From NCBI GenBank assembly GCA_049322515.1, contig JBMOQW010000027.1:1-64000 (forward strand): DNA of 64,000 bases. The letters are read 5' to 3'. Within the stretch, counting starts at the first letter, position 1. Each line of letters opens with the position of its first letter. The notes under the pieces were generated by a model that ran no database searches, was not told the DNA's origin, and saw only the letters and a list, made by a program, of their open reading frames with translations. The position numbers were made by a program, and so were the translations under genes. Positions 55,192 to 63,735 of the stretch are shown one piece after another. This stretch comes from Parasulfuritortus sp049322515. Lineage in GTDB: Bacteria; Pseudomonadota; Gammaproteobacteria; Burkholderiales; Thiobacillaceae.

Positions 55192-56418
55192 TCAGGTCGA
55201 ATGACGCTTGCGGTAGCCGGCCAGGAAGCGTTCCAGACGGTGGAAGGCCTCGCGCAGCACCTCTTCATGGGGCAGGAAGACGACGCGGAAATGGTCCGGG
55301 TTCGGCCAGTTGAAGCCGGTGCCTTGCACCACCAGCACCTTTTCCTCTTCCAGCAGTTCGAGCACGAATTCCTGGTCGTTCTGGATCGGGTAGACCTTGG
55401 GGTCGAGCCGGGGAAACAGGTACAGGGCGGCCTTGGGCTTGACGCAGGACACCCCCGGGATGGCGTTGAGCATTTCCCAGGCGATGTCACGCTGGCGGGT
55501 CAGGCGGCCATCCGGGGCAACCAGTTCCTGGATGCTCTGGTAGCCGCCCAGGGCGGTCTGGATGGCATGCTGGGCCGGCACGTTGGCGCACAGGCGCATC
55601 GAAGCCAGCATGGTCAGGCCCTCGATGAAATCGGTGGCATGACGCTTCTCGCCGGACAGCACCACCCAGCCGGCCCGGTAGCCGCAGGAACGGTAGTTCT
55701 TGGACAGGCCGTTGTAGGTCAGTATGAGCAGGTCGTCGGCCAGCGAGGCGAGTGGCGTGTGCGTGTTGCCGTCGTACAGGGTCTTGTCGTAGATCTCGTC
55801 GGCGCAGACCACCAGCTGGTGCTCGCGGGCAATCTCGATCAATGCCTTGAGCAGGCTGTCCGGATACAGCGCACCGGTCGGATTGTTCGGATTGATGACG
55901 ACGATGGCCTTGGTCTTCGGCGTGATCTTGGCCTTGATGTCGTCCAGGTCGGGCAGCCAGCCGGTCGCTTCGTCACACAGATAATGGCGCGGCGTGCCCC
56001 CGGCCAGGGTCACCCCGGCAGTCCAGAGCGGATAGTCGGGCGCCGGCAGCAGCACTTCATCACCGACGTCGAGCAGGGCCTGCATGGTCATCACGATCAG
56101 CTCGGACACGCCGTTGCCGATGTAGATGTCCTCGATCTGAACACCCTTGATGCCGATCCGCTGGGTCTCGTGCATGATCGCCTTGCGCGCCGAGAACAGG
56201 CCCTTGGAGTCGCAGTAGCCGGCGGCATCGGGCAGATTGCGGATCACGTCCTGGACGATTTCCTCGGGTGCATCGAAGCCGAATGGCGCCAGGTTGCCGA
56301 TGTTCAGCTTGAGGATGCGGTGGCCCTCCTCCTCCAGCTGCTTGGCGCGTGCCATCACCGGGCCACGGATGTCGTAGCAGACGTTGGCAAGCTTGGCGGA
56401 CTTCTTGAGCGGGCGCAT
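55192..56418 (-). CDS. alaA: Alanine transaminase AlaA (glutamate-pyruvate aminotransferase)
   Basis: The 408-residue PLP aminotransferase closely follows E. coli AlaA: SAKLANVCYDIRGPV, NIGNLAPFGFDAPEEI, GYCDSKGLFSARKAIM, the PLP-lysine in TYNGLSKNYR and the LCANVPAQHAIQTALGGYQS motif. The start at 56418 (MRPLKKSAK) fits the family length; the ORF goes on to 56478 with a basic extension that has no support. It starts the minus-strand run alaA-hom-dgc-thrC. Confidence 0.95.
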   Translation of the reverse strand: MRPLKKSAKLANVCYDIRGPVMARAKQLEEEGHRILKLNIGNLAPFGFDAPEEIVQDVIRNLPDAAGYCDSKGLFSARKAIMHETQRIGIKGVQIEDIYIGNGVSELIVMTMQALLDVGDEVLLPAPDYPLWTAGVTLAGGTPRHYLCDEATGWLPDLDDIKAKITPKTKAIVVINPNNPTGALYPDSLLKALIEIAREHQLVVCADEIYDKTLYDGNTHTPLASLADDLLILTYNGLSKNYRSCGYRAGWVVLSGEKRHATDFIEGLTMLASMRLCANVPAQHAIQTALGGYQSIQELVAPDGRLTRQRDIAWEMLNAIPGVSCVKPKAALYLFPRLDPKVYPIQNDQEFVLELLEEEKVLVVQGTGFNWPNPDHFRVVFLPHEEVLREAFHRLERFLAGYRKRHST

Positions 56419-56571
56419 CTTGGGCTTTCGGGGTCGTTTGCCGGTCGTCACGCGAACAGGCCTTGTTCGTTGATGCAACGGGAAAAACGCGAATCGACAG
56501 ACATGGGGGCATCACACACAGGAAAGCGTGTAATCTTACCCGACCGCGTAATTTCACGGCAAACCAAGCGC

Positions 56572-56955
56572 ATGAAACTGCACCTGTCGCAAGCGGCCGG
56601 CATCCATCTGATCACCGGTCATGGCCCGGGTTACCTGGAAATCGACCGCGTCCGGCGCGGGCACAGTGTCGTCCTGCTCCCGGACCGGGTGCTGGACTGG
56701 CCGCCCGACCGCTTCGAGGCGATCGACAGCGCGAGCCTGCAGGGCCTGGTCGAACTGCGCCCTGCCCTGGTCATCCTGGGCACCGGCGCGAGCCACCGCT
56801 TCCCGCACCCGTCGGTCTATCGCAACCTCATCGAGGCGGGCATCGGGGTCGAGCACATGACCACCGCCGCCGCCTGCCGCACCTACAATGTCCTGGCCGG
56901 CGAGGGGCGCCTGGTGGCCGCTGCCTTGATCGTCGAAGGCGGGGCCCTCGGCTAG
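56572..56955 (+). CDS. Mth938-like (DUF498/NDUFAF3-type) protein
   Basis: This 127-residue protein begins MKLHLSQAAGIHLITGHGPG and shows the Mth938 fold pattern (VVILGTGASHRFPHPSVYRN and GVEHMTTAAACRTYNVLAGE). Eukaryotic relatives assist complex I assembly; the bacterial role is not established. The real gene is only the last 128 codons of a 1755-codon open frame that runs antisense through thrC, hom and alaA. It is divergent from alaA. Confidence 0.88.
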   Translation: MKLHLSQAAGIHLITGHGPGYLEIDRVRRGHSVVLLPDRVLDWPPDRFEAIDSASLQGLVELRPALVILGTGASHRFPHPSVYRNLIEAGIGVEHMTTAAACRTYNVLAGEGRLVAAALIVEGGALG

Positions 56956-57060
56956 TCCTTTCGTACCGCGCTCGATTCAAACAAACGCCACCCACCCGCC
57001 ACGAAACGGTCATCTCAGCCGCTTAAGGTGCCCGGCATTCCAACCAGAGAGGTCAATGCC

Positions 57061-58266
57061 GTGGCCGTCCAACCTGATCGTCCCTTGAAACCCCTTGTCC
57101 GCCTCCTGCTCAGCGGCGTGCTAGCGTTCTCGATCGCCGCGTGCGACGACGACGGCCTGCCGTTCGCCACCCTGAATGGCAAGGCCCCCCTGGTGATCGG
57201 CCATCGCGGCTCGCCCGGTCAACTGCCCGACCATACCCTGGAGGGCTATCGCCTGGCGATCCAGAACGGCGCAGACTTCATCGAGCCCGATCTGGTCGCG
57301 ACCAAGGATGGCGAACTGATCGCCCGCCATGAACCGAACATCACCGGGACCACGGATGTCGCCGATCATCCTGAATTCGCCGATCGTTACACCACCCGGA
57401 TGGTCGACGGCGTGGCCGAGTCCGGCTGGTTTGCCACCGATTTCACCCTGGCCGAGATCAAGACCTTGCGCGCCAAGCAGCCCATGGCAGACCGCGACCA
57501 GTCACACAACGGGCAGTACGCGATTCCAACCCTGCGGGAAATCCTGGACCTGGCCAAGATCGAGGGGGCCAAAGTCGACCGCAAGATCGGCATCTATCCG
57601 GAAACCAAGCATCCGACCTACCACATCGACGCCGGCCTGGCGCTGGAAGACCGGCTGCTGGCCCTCCTGTCCGAGTATGGCTATACCAAGAAAGACTCGC
57701 CGGTGATCATCCAATCCTTCGAGGTCGCCAACCTGCAATATCTGCGTCCCCGCACCCAGGTTCGCCTGGTGCAACTGGTGGACGGCAACGATTACGACTT
57801 CGTGACCGGCAAGGTCACCTTCGCGCCCCCCTATGATCGCCCGTACGACTGGACCCGCGCCGGTCGCACCGAGAACTTCGACAGCATGCTGACCCCCGCC
57901 GGCCTGGCCGAAATCAAGAAGTACGCCGACGGGGTCGGTCCCTGGAAACCCTACATCGTGCCGATCAAGGGGGTCTTCGACGCCCATGGCCAGATGCTCG
58001 ACCAGAATGGCGACGGACAGGTGAACTATGCCGATGGCGTCTCGCAACCGGCCACCACCTTGGTCGCCGATGCACACAAGCTCGGCCTCATGGTGCATAC
58101 CTGGACCTTCCGAAACGAAGCCAAGCGGCTCGCCAGCGACTATCAGGGCGATCCCAAGATGGAATACCTGCAATTCTTCCGACTCGGGGTCGACGGGCTG
58201 TTCTCCGACTTTACCGACACGGCGGTCGCCGCCCGCACCGCCTACAAGAAGGAATTGGGCCGCTAG
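57061..58266 (+). CDS. Glycerophosphodiester phosphodiesterase lipoprotein (GlpQ-like)
   Basis: The 401-residue enzyme hydrolyses glycerophosphodiesters. It has a lipoprotein signal ending LAFSIAAC and the GDPD catalytic motifs IGHRGSPGQLPDHTLEGY and DFIEPDLVATKDGELIARHE. The residues DQNGDGQVNYAD resemble an EF-hand or dockerin calcium loop, near the C-terminal third. The start at GTG 57061 is preferred because GAGAGG lies about 9 nt upstream; GTG 57028 is the other option. Confidence 0.9.
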   Translation: MAVQPDRPLKPLVRLLLSGVLAFSIAACDDDGLPFATLNGKAPLVIGHRGSPGQLPDHTLEGYRLAIQNGADFIEPDLVATKDGELIARHEPNITGTTDVADHPEFADRYTTRMVDGVAESGWFATDFTLAEIKTLRAKQPMADRDQSHNGQYAIPTLREILDLAKIEGAKVDRKIGIYPETKHPTYHIDAGLALEDRLLALLSEYGYTKKDSPVIIQSFEVANLQYLRPRTQVRLVQLVDGNDYDFVTGKVTFAPPYDRPYDWTRAGRTENFDSMLTPAGLAEIKKYADGVGPWKPYIVPIKGVFDAHGQMLDQNGDGQVNYADGVSQPATTLVADAHKLGLMVHTWTFRNEAKRLASDYQGDPKMEYLQFFRLGVDGLFSDFTDTAVAARTAYKKELGR

Positions 58267-58280
58267 CGCCGAGCCGGGGG

Positions 58281-58976
58281 TCAGTCCAGACTGCCGCCTT
58301 CGCGCAGCCTGTCCTCGTCCTTGATGACGATGCGGTTGTCGCGCACCTCGACATAGCCCAGGTCGGAGAGCTTGTGCAGCAAGCGTGACAGGGTCTCCGG
58401 CTTGACCCCGATGCGCGAGGCGATCACCTGCTTGGGCGCTTCCAGGACCACCTCGGTCTGCCCGGCATCGTTCGGCTCGGAATGGTCGAGCAGGTACTGG
58501 AGCAGGCGGTCGGTGCCCTTCATCAGGGTCAGGCTGTCGATCTCGTTGACCAGCTTGTGCATGCGCGCGCTCATGCCGGCCAGCAGCTTGAAGCAGCGGC
58601 TGGCATCCTGGGCCAGCCAGGCCTTGAAGTTGGCGCCATCGATCGCGACCAGACGGCTGTTGACCTGGGCTGCGGCGTTGACCGGATAGCGGCCGCCCAT
58701 GAACAGGGCCGCCTCGGCAAAATAACGGCCCGGGCCGACCAGTTCGATGACCTTCTCGTCACCCTGGGGCGAGCTCCGGAACAGACGGACCAAGCCCTCG
58801 CTGACCCAGTAGAAGGCGCCCACCGGGTCGCCCTGGCTGAACAGGAGCTGGCCGGCCTGCGCCTCGTGCGGAACGGCATGGCGGATCGCTTCGAGATATT
58901 GCGCGTCCTCCAGGCCGGAGAAAATGTAGCTGCGCCGCAAGGCGAGCAGTTCCTGCTGAGCGAGTTGCGGATTCAT
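58281..58976 (-). CDS. Crp/Fnr-family transcriptional regulator (DNR-like)
   Basis: The 231-residue regulator has a cyclic-nucleotide-binding-type sensor domain (AGQLLFSQGDPVGAFYWVSE, VIELVGPGRYFAEAALF) and a winged HTH (KQVIASRIGVKPETLSRLLH). It lacks the N-terminal cysteine cluster of FNR, so it is not an Fe-S oxygen sensor of that type; a DNR-like NO or haem sensor is possible. Its ATG overlaps the yrfG stop (58973-58976). Confidence 0.88.
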   Translation of the reverse strand: MNPQLAQQELLALRRSYIFSGLEDAQYLEAIRHAVPHEAQAGQLLFSQGDPVGAFYWVSEGLVRLFRSSPQGDEKVIELVGPGRYFAEAALFMGGRYPVNAAAQVNSRLVAIDGANFKAWLAQDASRCFKLLAGMSARMHKLVNEIDSLTLMKGTDRLLQYLLDHSEPNDAGQTEVVLEAPKQVIASRIGVKPETLSRLLHKLSDLGYVEVRDNRIVIKDEDRLREGGSLD

Positions 58977-59626
58977 GCCGGCATGACCTCGGCAAAACGG
59001 TGGATGGCGGGAAACTCGCCGGTATCCTTGGGCGGCTGTCGGGTATCGGGCTGCCGGATGGCCAGCAGGTGCCGGATGCCGTAGGCCGCCGCCGAGCGCA
59101 GCACGGGCAGGCTATCGTCGGCGAGCAAGGTGCGGTCCGGGTCGAACGGCTCGACCACGCGCAGGGCCCGCCAGAATTCCGGCGACTCCTTGGCCAGGCC
59201 GAAGCTGTGCGAACTGTGCAGCGCGTCGAAATAGGATTCCAGTCCGGTTCGGCGCATCTTCAAGCCCAGGCTCTTGTGGTGGGCATTGGTCACCAGCACG
59301 ACCCGCTTGCCGGCGGCACGCGTGGCGCGCAGGAACTCGGGCACGTCGGGATGCACCTGGATCAGGTGCGCGACTTCCTCCTTGAGCCGGGCGATGTCGA
59401 GGGCCAGGGCTTCGCTCCAGTAGTCGACGCAATACCACGCCAGGGTACCGGCCTTGGCGTTGTAGCGACGAAAGCACTCGGCATGCGCCTCGGCCGGATC
59501 GAGGCCGTGCCGCTCGGCGAATTTCTCGGGGATATAGACCTGCCAGAAATGATTGTCGTAGTGCAGGTCGAGCAAGGTCCCGTCCATGTCGAGCAGGACG
59601 GTGTCGATCGCGGCCCAATCGAGCAT
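58973..59626 (-). CDS. yrfG: GMP/IMP nucleotidase YrfG (HAD family)
   Basis: The 217-residue phosphatase shows HAD motif I (VLLDMDGTLLDLHYDNHFW), motif II in VVLVTNAHHKSL and motif III LAKESPEFWRAL followed by LLADDSLPVL. It dephosphorylates GMP and IMP in E. coli. The start at 59626 overlaps the rpoS stop by one base (TGATG); the ORF extension to 59830 lies inside rpoS. Confidence 0.88.
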   Translation of the reverse strand: MLDWAAIDTVLLDMDGTLLDLHYDNHFWQVYIPEKFAERHGLDPAEAHAECFRRYNAKAGTLAWYCVDYWSEALALDIARLKEEVAHLIQVHPDVPEFLRATRAAGKRVVLVTNAHHKSLGLKMRRTGLESYFDALHSSHSFGLAKESPEFWRALRVVEPFDPDRTLLADDSLPVLRSAAAYGIRHLLAIRQPDTRQPPKDTGEFPAIHRFAEVMPA

Positions 59627-60564
59627 CAGAGCAGGCCGTCCTTGGCGATGCCCTGGCGACGCAAGACCCGGCGCAGGGTCTGGAGGCCCTCCAGCTGGAT
59701 CTGGCGGACCCGCTCGCGGGTCACGCCGAGGTGCTCGGCCAGCTCTTCCAGAGTGGCCACCTCGGTATCGTTGAGCCCGAAGCGGCGCTCGATCACCCAG
59801 CGGTGCTTGTCGGACAGTTCGCCCAGCCATTCCTGGACGTACTGTTCGATCTCGAAGGCTTGCAGCATTTCTTCCGGCATCTCGGAATTCTCATCGGCGA
59901 TCGCTTCGCCGATCGACAGGCTCGGGTCGATGTCGAGCGGGGCGTCGAGCGAGGCCATGCGGTCATTCAGTTGCAGGACCCGGCGCACTTCCTCGACCGG
60001 CCGGCCGGTCAGCGCGGCGACATCCTCCGGCCCGGCTTCGGGCAGGCCATGGGTCTCCAGATGACGCTGGGCGCGCAGGAAGATGTTGAGTTCCTTGATG
60101 ACATGGACCGGCAGGCGGATGGTGCGCGACTGGTTCATGATGGCGCGCTCGATGTTCTGGCGGATCCACCAGGTGGCGTAGGTGGAAAATCGGAAGCCGC
60201 GCTCGGGATCGAATTTCTCCAGGGCATGCATCAAGCCCAGGTTGCCCTCCTCGATCAGGTCGAGCAGGGTGAGGCCGCGATTGATGTAGTGCTTGGCAAT
60301 GTTCACCACCAGGCGCAGGTTGTGCTCGATCATGCTCTGGCGGGCGGCGAAATCACCCTTGCGGACGCGCTGGGCCAGGTCGCGCTCCTGCTCGGGGGTG
60401 AGCAGGGATTCACGACCGATCTCGTTCAGGTACAGCTGGGTCACGTCATGGGTCTCGTCGAACAGGTAGTCCGACTCGACCACCAGCACACCTGCTTCCG
60501 GCTCCTCGACCGGCCCGACCGGAGGCTCGATGTCCTCGGATTCCACGAAATCGTCTTCCTGCAT
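59626..60564 (-). CDS. rpoS: RNA polymerase sigma factor RpoS
   Basis: The 312-residue sigma factor directs stationary-phase and general-stress transcription. Region 2 has IEHNLRLVVNIAKHYINRGL and EKFDPERGFRFSTYATWWIRQ; region 4 has the HTH TLEELAEHLGVTRERVRQIQ. The length is typical. It lies 10 nt after nlpD, as in many gammaproteobacteria and betaproteobacteria. Confidence 0.97.
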   Translation of the reverse strand: MQEDDFVESEDIEPPVGPVEEPEAGVLVVESDYLFDETHDVTQLYLNEIGRESLLTPEQERDLAQRVRKGDFAARQSMIEHNLRLVVNIAKHYINRGLTLLDLIEEGNLGLMHALEKFDPERGFRFSTYATWWIRQNIERAIMNQSRTIRLPVHVIKELNIFLRAQRHLETHGLPEAGPEDVAALTGRPVEEVRRVLQLNDRMASLDAPLDIDPSLSIGEAIADENSEMPEEMLQAFEIEQYVQEWLGELSDKHRWVIERRFGLNDTEVATLEELAEHLGVTRERVRQIQLEGLQTLRRVLRRQGIAKDGLL

Positions 60565-60574
60565 GTCTCCGTCC

Positions 60575-61288
60575 TTAACGCGGCAGATAGGCCATGGGAT
60601 CGACCGGCCGTCCGTTCTCCCTCACCTCGAAGTGCAGCATGACCCGATCGGCATCGCCATCCCCCATTTCGGCAATCGGCTGACCGGCTTTGACCCACTG
60701 CCCTTCGTGGACCAGGATCCGTTCATTGTGTCCATAGGCGGATAGTATCGCCGTACTATGCTTGATGATGATGAGTTTTCCGTAGCCACGCAAGCCCGCG
60801 CCGGTATAGACCACCTTGCCGTCCGCTGCGGCCCGGACCGGTGCGCCCCGCTCGCCACCGATGTCGAGGCCCTGGGCCCCGGGCTGCGCGGCGAAGCCCT
60901 GCAACAGCGGTCCGTCGGCAGGCCGGACCCACACGCCAGGCGGGTCATCACCGAGGCTCGGTGGGGCGGCTTGACCGGGAGGCACCGGGGCGGCCGCGAC
61001 CGGCCTGCCGGCCACCGGCACCGGGGGTTTCAGGCGCAGCAGCCGGCCAACCGCCAGGCGGCCGGGGTCGTCGAGGTCGTTCCAGCCGGCCAGTTCGCGA
61101 TAGTCGAGGCCATGGTCGAGCGCGATCCGGAACAGGTTGTCTCCCCGCTTGACCCGGTAGAAGGCCGGCGCTGGTGCCGGCTTGGCGCGGACTGCGGGGG
61201 CACGCTCCCGGATCGGCGCCGGCGCCTGGCTGAAGGAACACGCAGCCATCAGGCTGGCCAGGCCCAGCGCCAGCCCGACCCGCCACAT
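60575..61288 (-). CDS. nlpD: Murein hydrolase activator NlpD (LysM and degenerate LytM)
   Basis: The 237-residue lipoprotein (lipobox LASLMAAC) has a LysM domain (FYRVKRGDNLFRIALDHGL) and a LytM/M23 domain. The catalytic histidines of active M23 peptidases are not in place (GLDIGGERG and VMLHFEVR, where HLH would be expected), as in E. coli NlpD, which activates AmiC rather than cutting. ATG 61288 overlaps the pcm stop by one base (TGATG); the TTG at 61291 is not needed. Confidence 0.92.
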   Translation of the reverse strand: MWRVGLALGLASLMAACSFSQAPAPIRERAPAVRAKPAPAPAFYRVKRGDNLFRIALDHGLDYRELAGWNDLDDPGRLAVGRLLRLKPPVPVAGRPVAAAPVPPGQAAPPSLGDDPPGVWVRPADGPLLQGFAAQPGAQGLDIGGERGAPVRAAADGKVVYTGAGLRGYGKLIIIKHSTAILSAYGHNERILVHEGQWVKAGQPIAEMGDGDADRVMLHFEVRENGRPVDPMAYLPR

Positions 61289-61944
61289 CAAGCCACGCCA
61301 GGCAGCAAAGGCACGAAACGGACCGACTCGACCTCGCGTTCGGTATAACCGCGCTCACGGGCCTCGATCACCACCATGGTCTGCACGTCGCCGCGCCCGA
61401 CCGGTGCGACCAGGCGCCCGCCCGGCTTGAGCTGGGCCTTGAGCTCGTCCGGGATGTAAGGCATGGCGGCGGCGACCACGATGGCGTCGTAGGGCGCCCC
61501 GGCCGGGTAGCCCTGGCTGCCGTCGGCGTTCTTGATCAGGACATTGTTGATGCGCAACTCGCGCAGGGTGTGGCGGGCGCGCCCGACCAGCTTGGCGATC
61601 CGTTCCACGCTGACCACTTTCTTGGCCAGGCGAGCCAGCACCGCCGCCTGGTAGCCGCAGCCACCGCCGATCTCCAGGACGAGCTCCATCGGCTTGCCCT
61701 GGCAGGCCAGCTCGCAGCTCTGGGCGACGATGTAGGGACTGGAAATGGTCTGCCCCTCGCCGATCGGCAAGGGGGTGTCCTCGTAGGCGCGGTGTTGCAG
61801 GCCTTCTTCAAGGAACACATGGCGTGGCACCGTGGCCATGGCATCGAGCACCAGCGGGCTCTGGATGCCCTGCTCGCGCAAGCGGTCGACCATGCGCGCC
61901 CGGGTGCGCTGCGAGGTCATGCCGATTCCGGCAAGGCCATTCAT
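61288..61944 (-). CDS. pcm: Protein-L-isoaspartate O-methyltransferase
   Basis: The 218-residue enzyme repairs isoaspartyl residues using SAM. It has MVDRLREQGIQSPLVLDAM, PLPIGEGQTISSPYIVAQ and a SAM-binding loop EIGGGCGYQAAVLA (usually GTGSGY). The start at 61944 overlaps the surE stop as ATGA; the longer frame to 61956 is less likely. Order surE-pcm-nlpD-rpoS is conserved. Confidence 0.95.
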   Translation of the reverse strand: MNGLAGIGMTSQRTRARMVDRLREQGIQSPLVLDAMATVPRHVFLEEGLQHRAYEDTPLPIGEGQTISSPYIVAQSCELACQGKPMELVLEIGGGCGYQAAVLARLAKKVVSVERIAKLVGRARHTLRELRINNVLIKNADGSQGYPAGAPYDAIVVAAAMPYIPDELKAQLKPGGRLVAPVGRGDVQTMVVIEARERGYTEREVESVRFVPLLPGVA

Positions 61945-62687
61945 CGCGCCAGCCATTCGGACACCTTGGCCATCTGCGGATAATGGGTCAGATCGAGCTG
62001 GAGCGGGGTGATCGAGACCCGGTGCCCGGCCACGGCATGGAAATCGGTGCCGGCGCCGGCATCCTGGGCGGCCCCGGCGGCGCCCACCCAGTACATGGTC
62101 TGGTTGCGCGGATTCACCGTCTTCACGGTGTCCTGCGCCTTGTGCCGGCGGCCCAGGCGAGTCACCTCGACGCCGGCCAGGGCCTGGAACGGCACATCCG
62201 GCACGTTGACATTGAGCAAGGTCGGCTCCCGGACCGGATGGGCGGCGAAGCGTGCGACCAGGTCGACCGCGACCCGGGCCGCGGTGTCGAAATGATCCTG
62301 GCCGCCATGCACCAGGGACAGGGCGATGGCCGGGATGCCGAGCAGGAAGCCCTCGGTGGCGGCCGCCACGGTCCCCGAGTAGACCGTGTCATCGCCCATG
62401 TTGGCGCCATGGTTGATGCCGGACAGGATCATGTCCGGCAGCTCCGGCAAGAGACCGGTCACCGCCAGGTGCACGCAATCGGTCGGGGTGCCGTTGACAT
62501 ACTGGAAGCCGGACGGTGCACGTCGCACCATCAAGGGCCGGTCCAGGGTCAGGGAATTGCTGGCGCCGCTGCGGTCCCGCTCGGGCGCCACCACGGTGAC
62601 GGCATGGTTGGCTTCGGTCAGGGCGGCGGCCAGCGCGGCCAGGCCGGGGGCGAAGTAACCGTCGTCGTTGCTGAGCAGGAGGCGCAT
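61941..62687 (-). CDS. surE: 5'/3'-nucleotidase SurE
   Basis: The 248-residue phosphatase starts MRLLLSNDDGYFAPG (metal site Asp-Asp) and includes SGASNSLTLDRPL, VNGTPTDCVHLA and SGINHGANMGDDTVYSGTVA. It hydrolyses nucleoside monophosphates. It is the first gene of surE-pcm-nlpD-rpoS-yrfG-fnr. Confidence 0.97.
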   Translation of the reverse strand: MRLLLSNDDGYFAPGLAALAAALTEANHAVTVVAPERDRSGASNSLTLDRPLMVRRAPSGFQYVNGTPTDCVHLAVTGLLPELPDMILSGINHGANMGDDTVYSGTVAAATEGFLLGIPAIALSLVHGGQDHFDTAARVAVDLVARFAAHPVREPTLLNVNVPDVPFQALAGVEVTRLGRRHKAQDTVKTVNPRNQTMYWVGAAGAAQDAGAGTDFHAVAGHRVSITPLQLDLTHYPQMAKVSEWLAR

Positions 62688-62721
62688 GAAAGCGGGGTGT
62701 AGGAGAACCGGTCGGATTTTA

Positions 62722-63570
62722 CTACCGTTTGCCGCCGCCGGAGGCGCGCAAAAGCACCCAATCCATCGCCCGCGTCGAAAGCCAGCGCTTCAACCAGGCA
62801 AACGCCACCGCCGGTACGGTCACCGGATAGCGCGGCTTCGGGCGCCGGCTTTCCAGGGCATGCACCAGGCGCTCGACCACCGCCTCCGGCCCCAGGGTAA
62901 AGGGCGCCACCGGACCCGGATTGCGCAACCGCGCAAGCTGCGCCTCATACTCGACCCGGTGCCGGCTGGCCTGCCAGTCGATGTGTTTCTCGAAGTGCGG
63001 CAGACAATTGTCCCGGAAGCGCGAGACGATCGGTCCCGGCTCGATCAGGCTGACCTCGACGCCGCTGCCGGCCAATTCCAGGCGCAGGGTGTCGACCAGG
63101 CCCTCGACCGCGAACTTCACCGCGTTGTAGGCGCCCCGATAGGGAAATGCCGCGTAGCCGAGCACCGAGCCATTGAACACGATGCGGCCATGCCGCTGCG
63201 CCCGCATCACCGGGATGGCGAGATTGGTCAACTCGACCCAGCCGAACAGGTTGGTCTCGAACTGTTCGCGCAAGGCATCCCGGGTCAGGTCCTCGACCGC
63301 GCCGACCTGGCCGAAGCCGCCATTGTTGAACAGCGCGTCCAGGCGCCCTCCGGTGCACGCCAGAACTGCGGCGAAGGCGGCCCGGATCGAAGCCGAATCG
63401 TCCAGATCGAGGACCAGGCTCTCCAGGCCCTCGGCACGCAGGCGGTCCACGTCATCCGGCTTGCGGGCGCTGGCGAACACCCGCCAGCCACGTCGGGCCA
63501 GGGCATGGGCGGCGGCATGGCCGATGCCCGAGGAACATCCGGTGATGAGAACGGTCTGGTGCGCGGTCAT
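62722..63570 (-). CDS. Short-chain dehydrogenase/reductase (SDR)
   Basis: The 282-residue protein has an N-terminal NAD(P) motif (LITGCSSGIGHAAAHAL) and the active site NGSVLGYAAFPYRGAYNAVK (Ser, Tyr, Lys; YxxxK). The C-terminus has an extra hydrophobic stretch (RYPVTVPAVAFAWLKRWLS). The substrate is unknown. Confidence 0.85.
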   Translation of the reverse strand: MTAHQTVLITGCSSGIGHAAAHALARRGWRVFASARKPDDVDRLRAEGLESLVLDLDDSASIRAAFAAVLACTGGRLDALFNNGGFGQVGAVEDLTRDALREQFETNLFGWVELTNLAIPVMRAQRHGRIVFNGSVLGYAAFPYRGAYNAVKFAVEGLVDTLRLELAGSGVEVSLIEPGPIVSRFRDNCLPHFEKHIDWQASRHRVEYEAQLARLRNPGPVAPFTLGPEAVVERLVHALESRRPKPRYPVTVPAVAFAWLKRWLSTRAMDWVLLRASGGGKR

Positions 63571-63735
63571 GCCGGAAGACTACCCGATCCGGCTTGACGG
63601 GGTCACGCGGCGCCCGCCTAATGGGAAATGGCGAAGCGCCCCCGGTGGTTCAAGGGGAACGCCATTGCGTCATGCCGTCCCGTTGCCGCCCTCGTGTCAC
63701 GCCTGTCACGCCAATCCATCCTCGACGCCTTCACC

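Noticed and set aside
51691..56955. A 1754-codon open frame on the plus strand.
   Set aside because: It is antisense to thrC, the diguanylate cyclase, hom and alaA, is rich in Gly/Val/His/Gln and lacks domains. Only its last 128 codons (from 56572) are a real gene.
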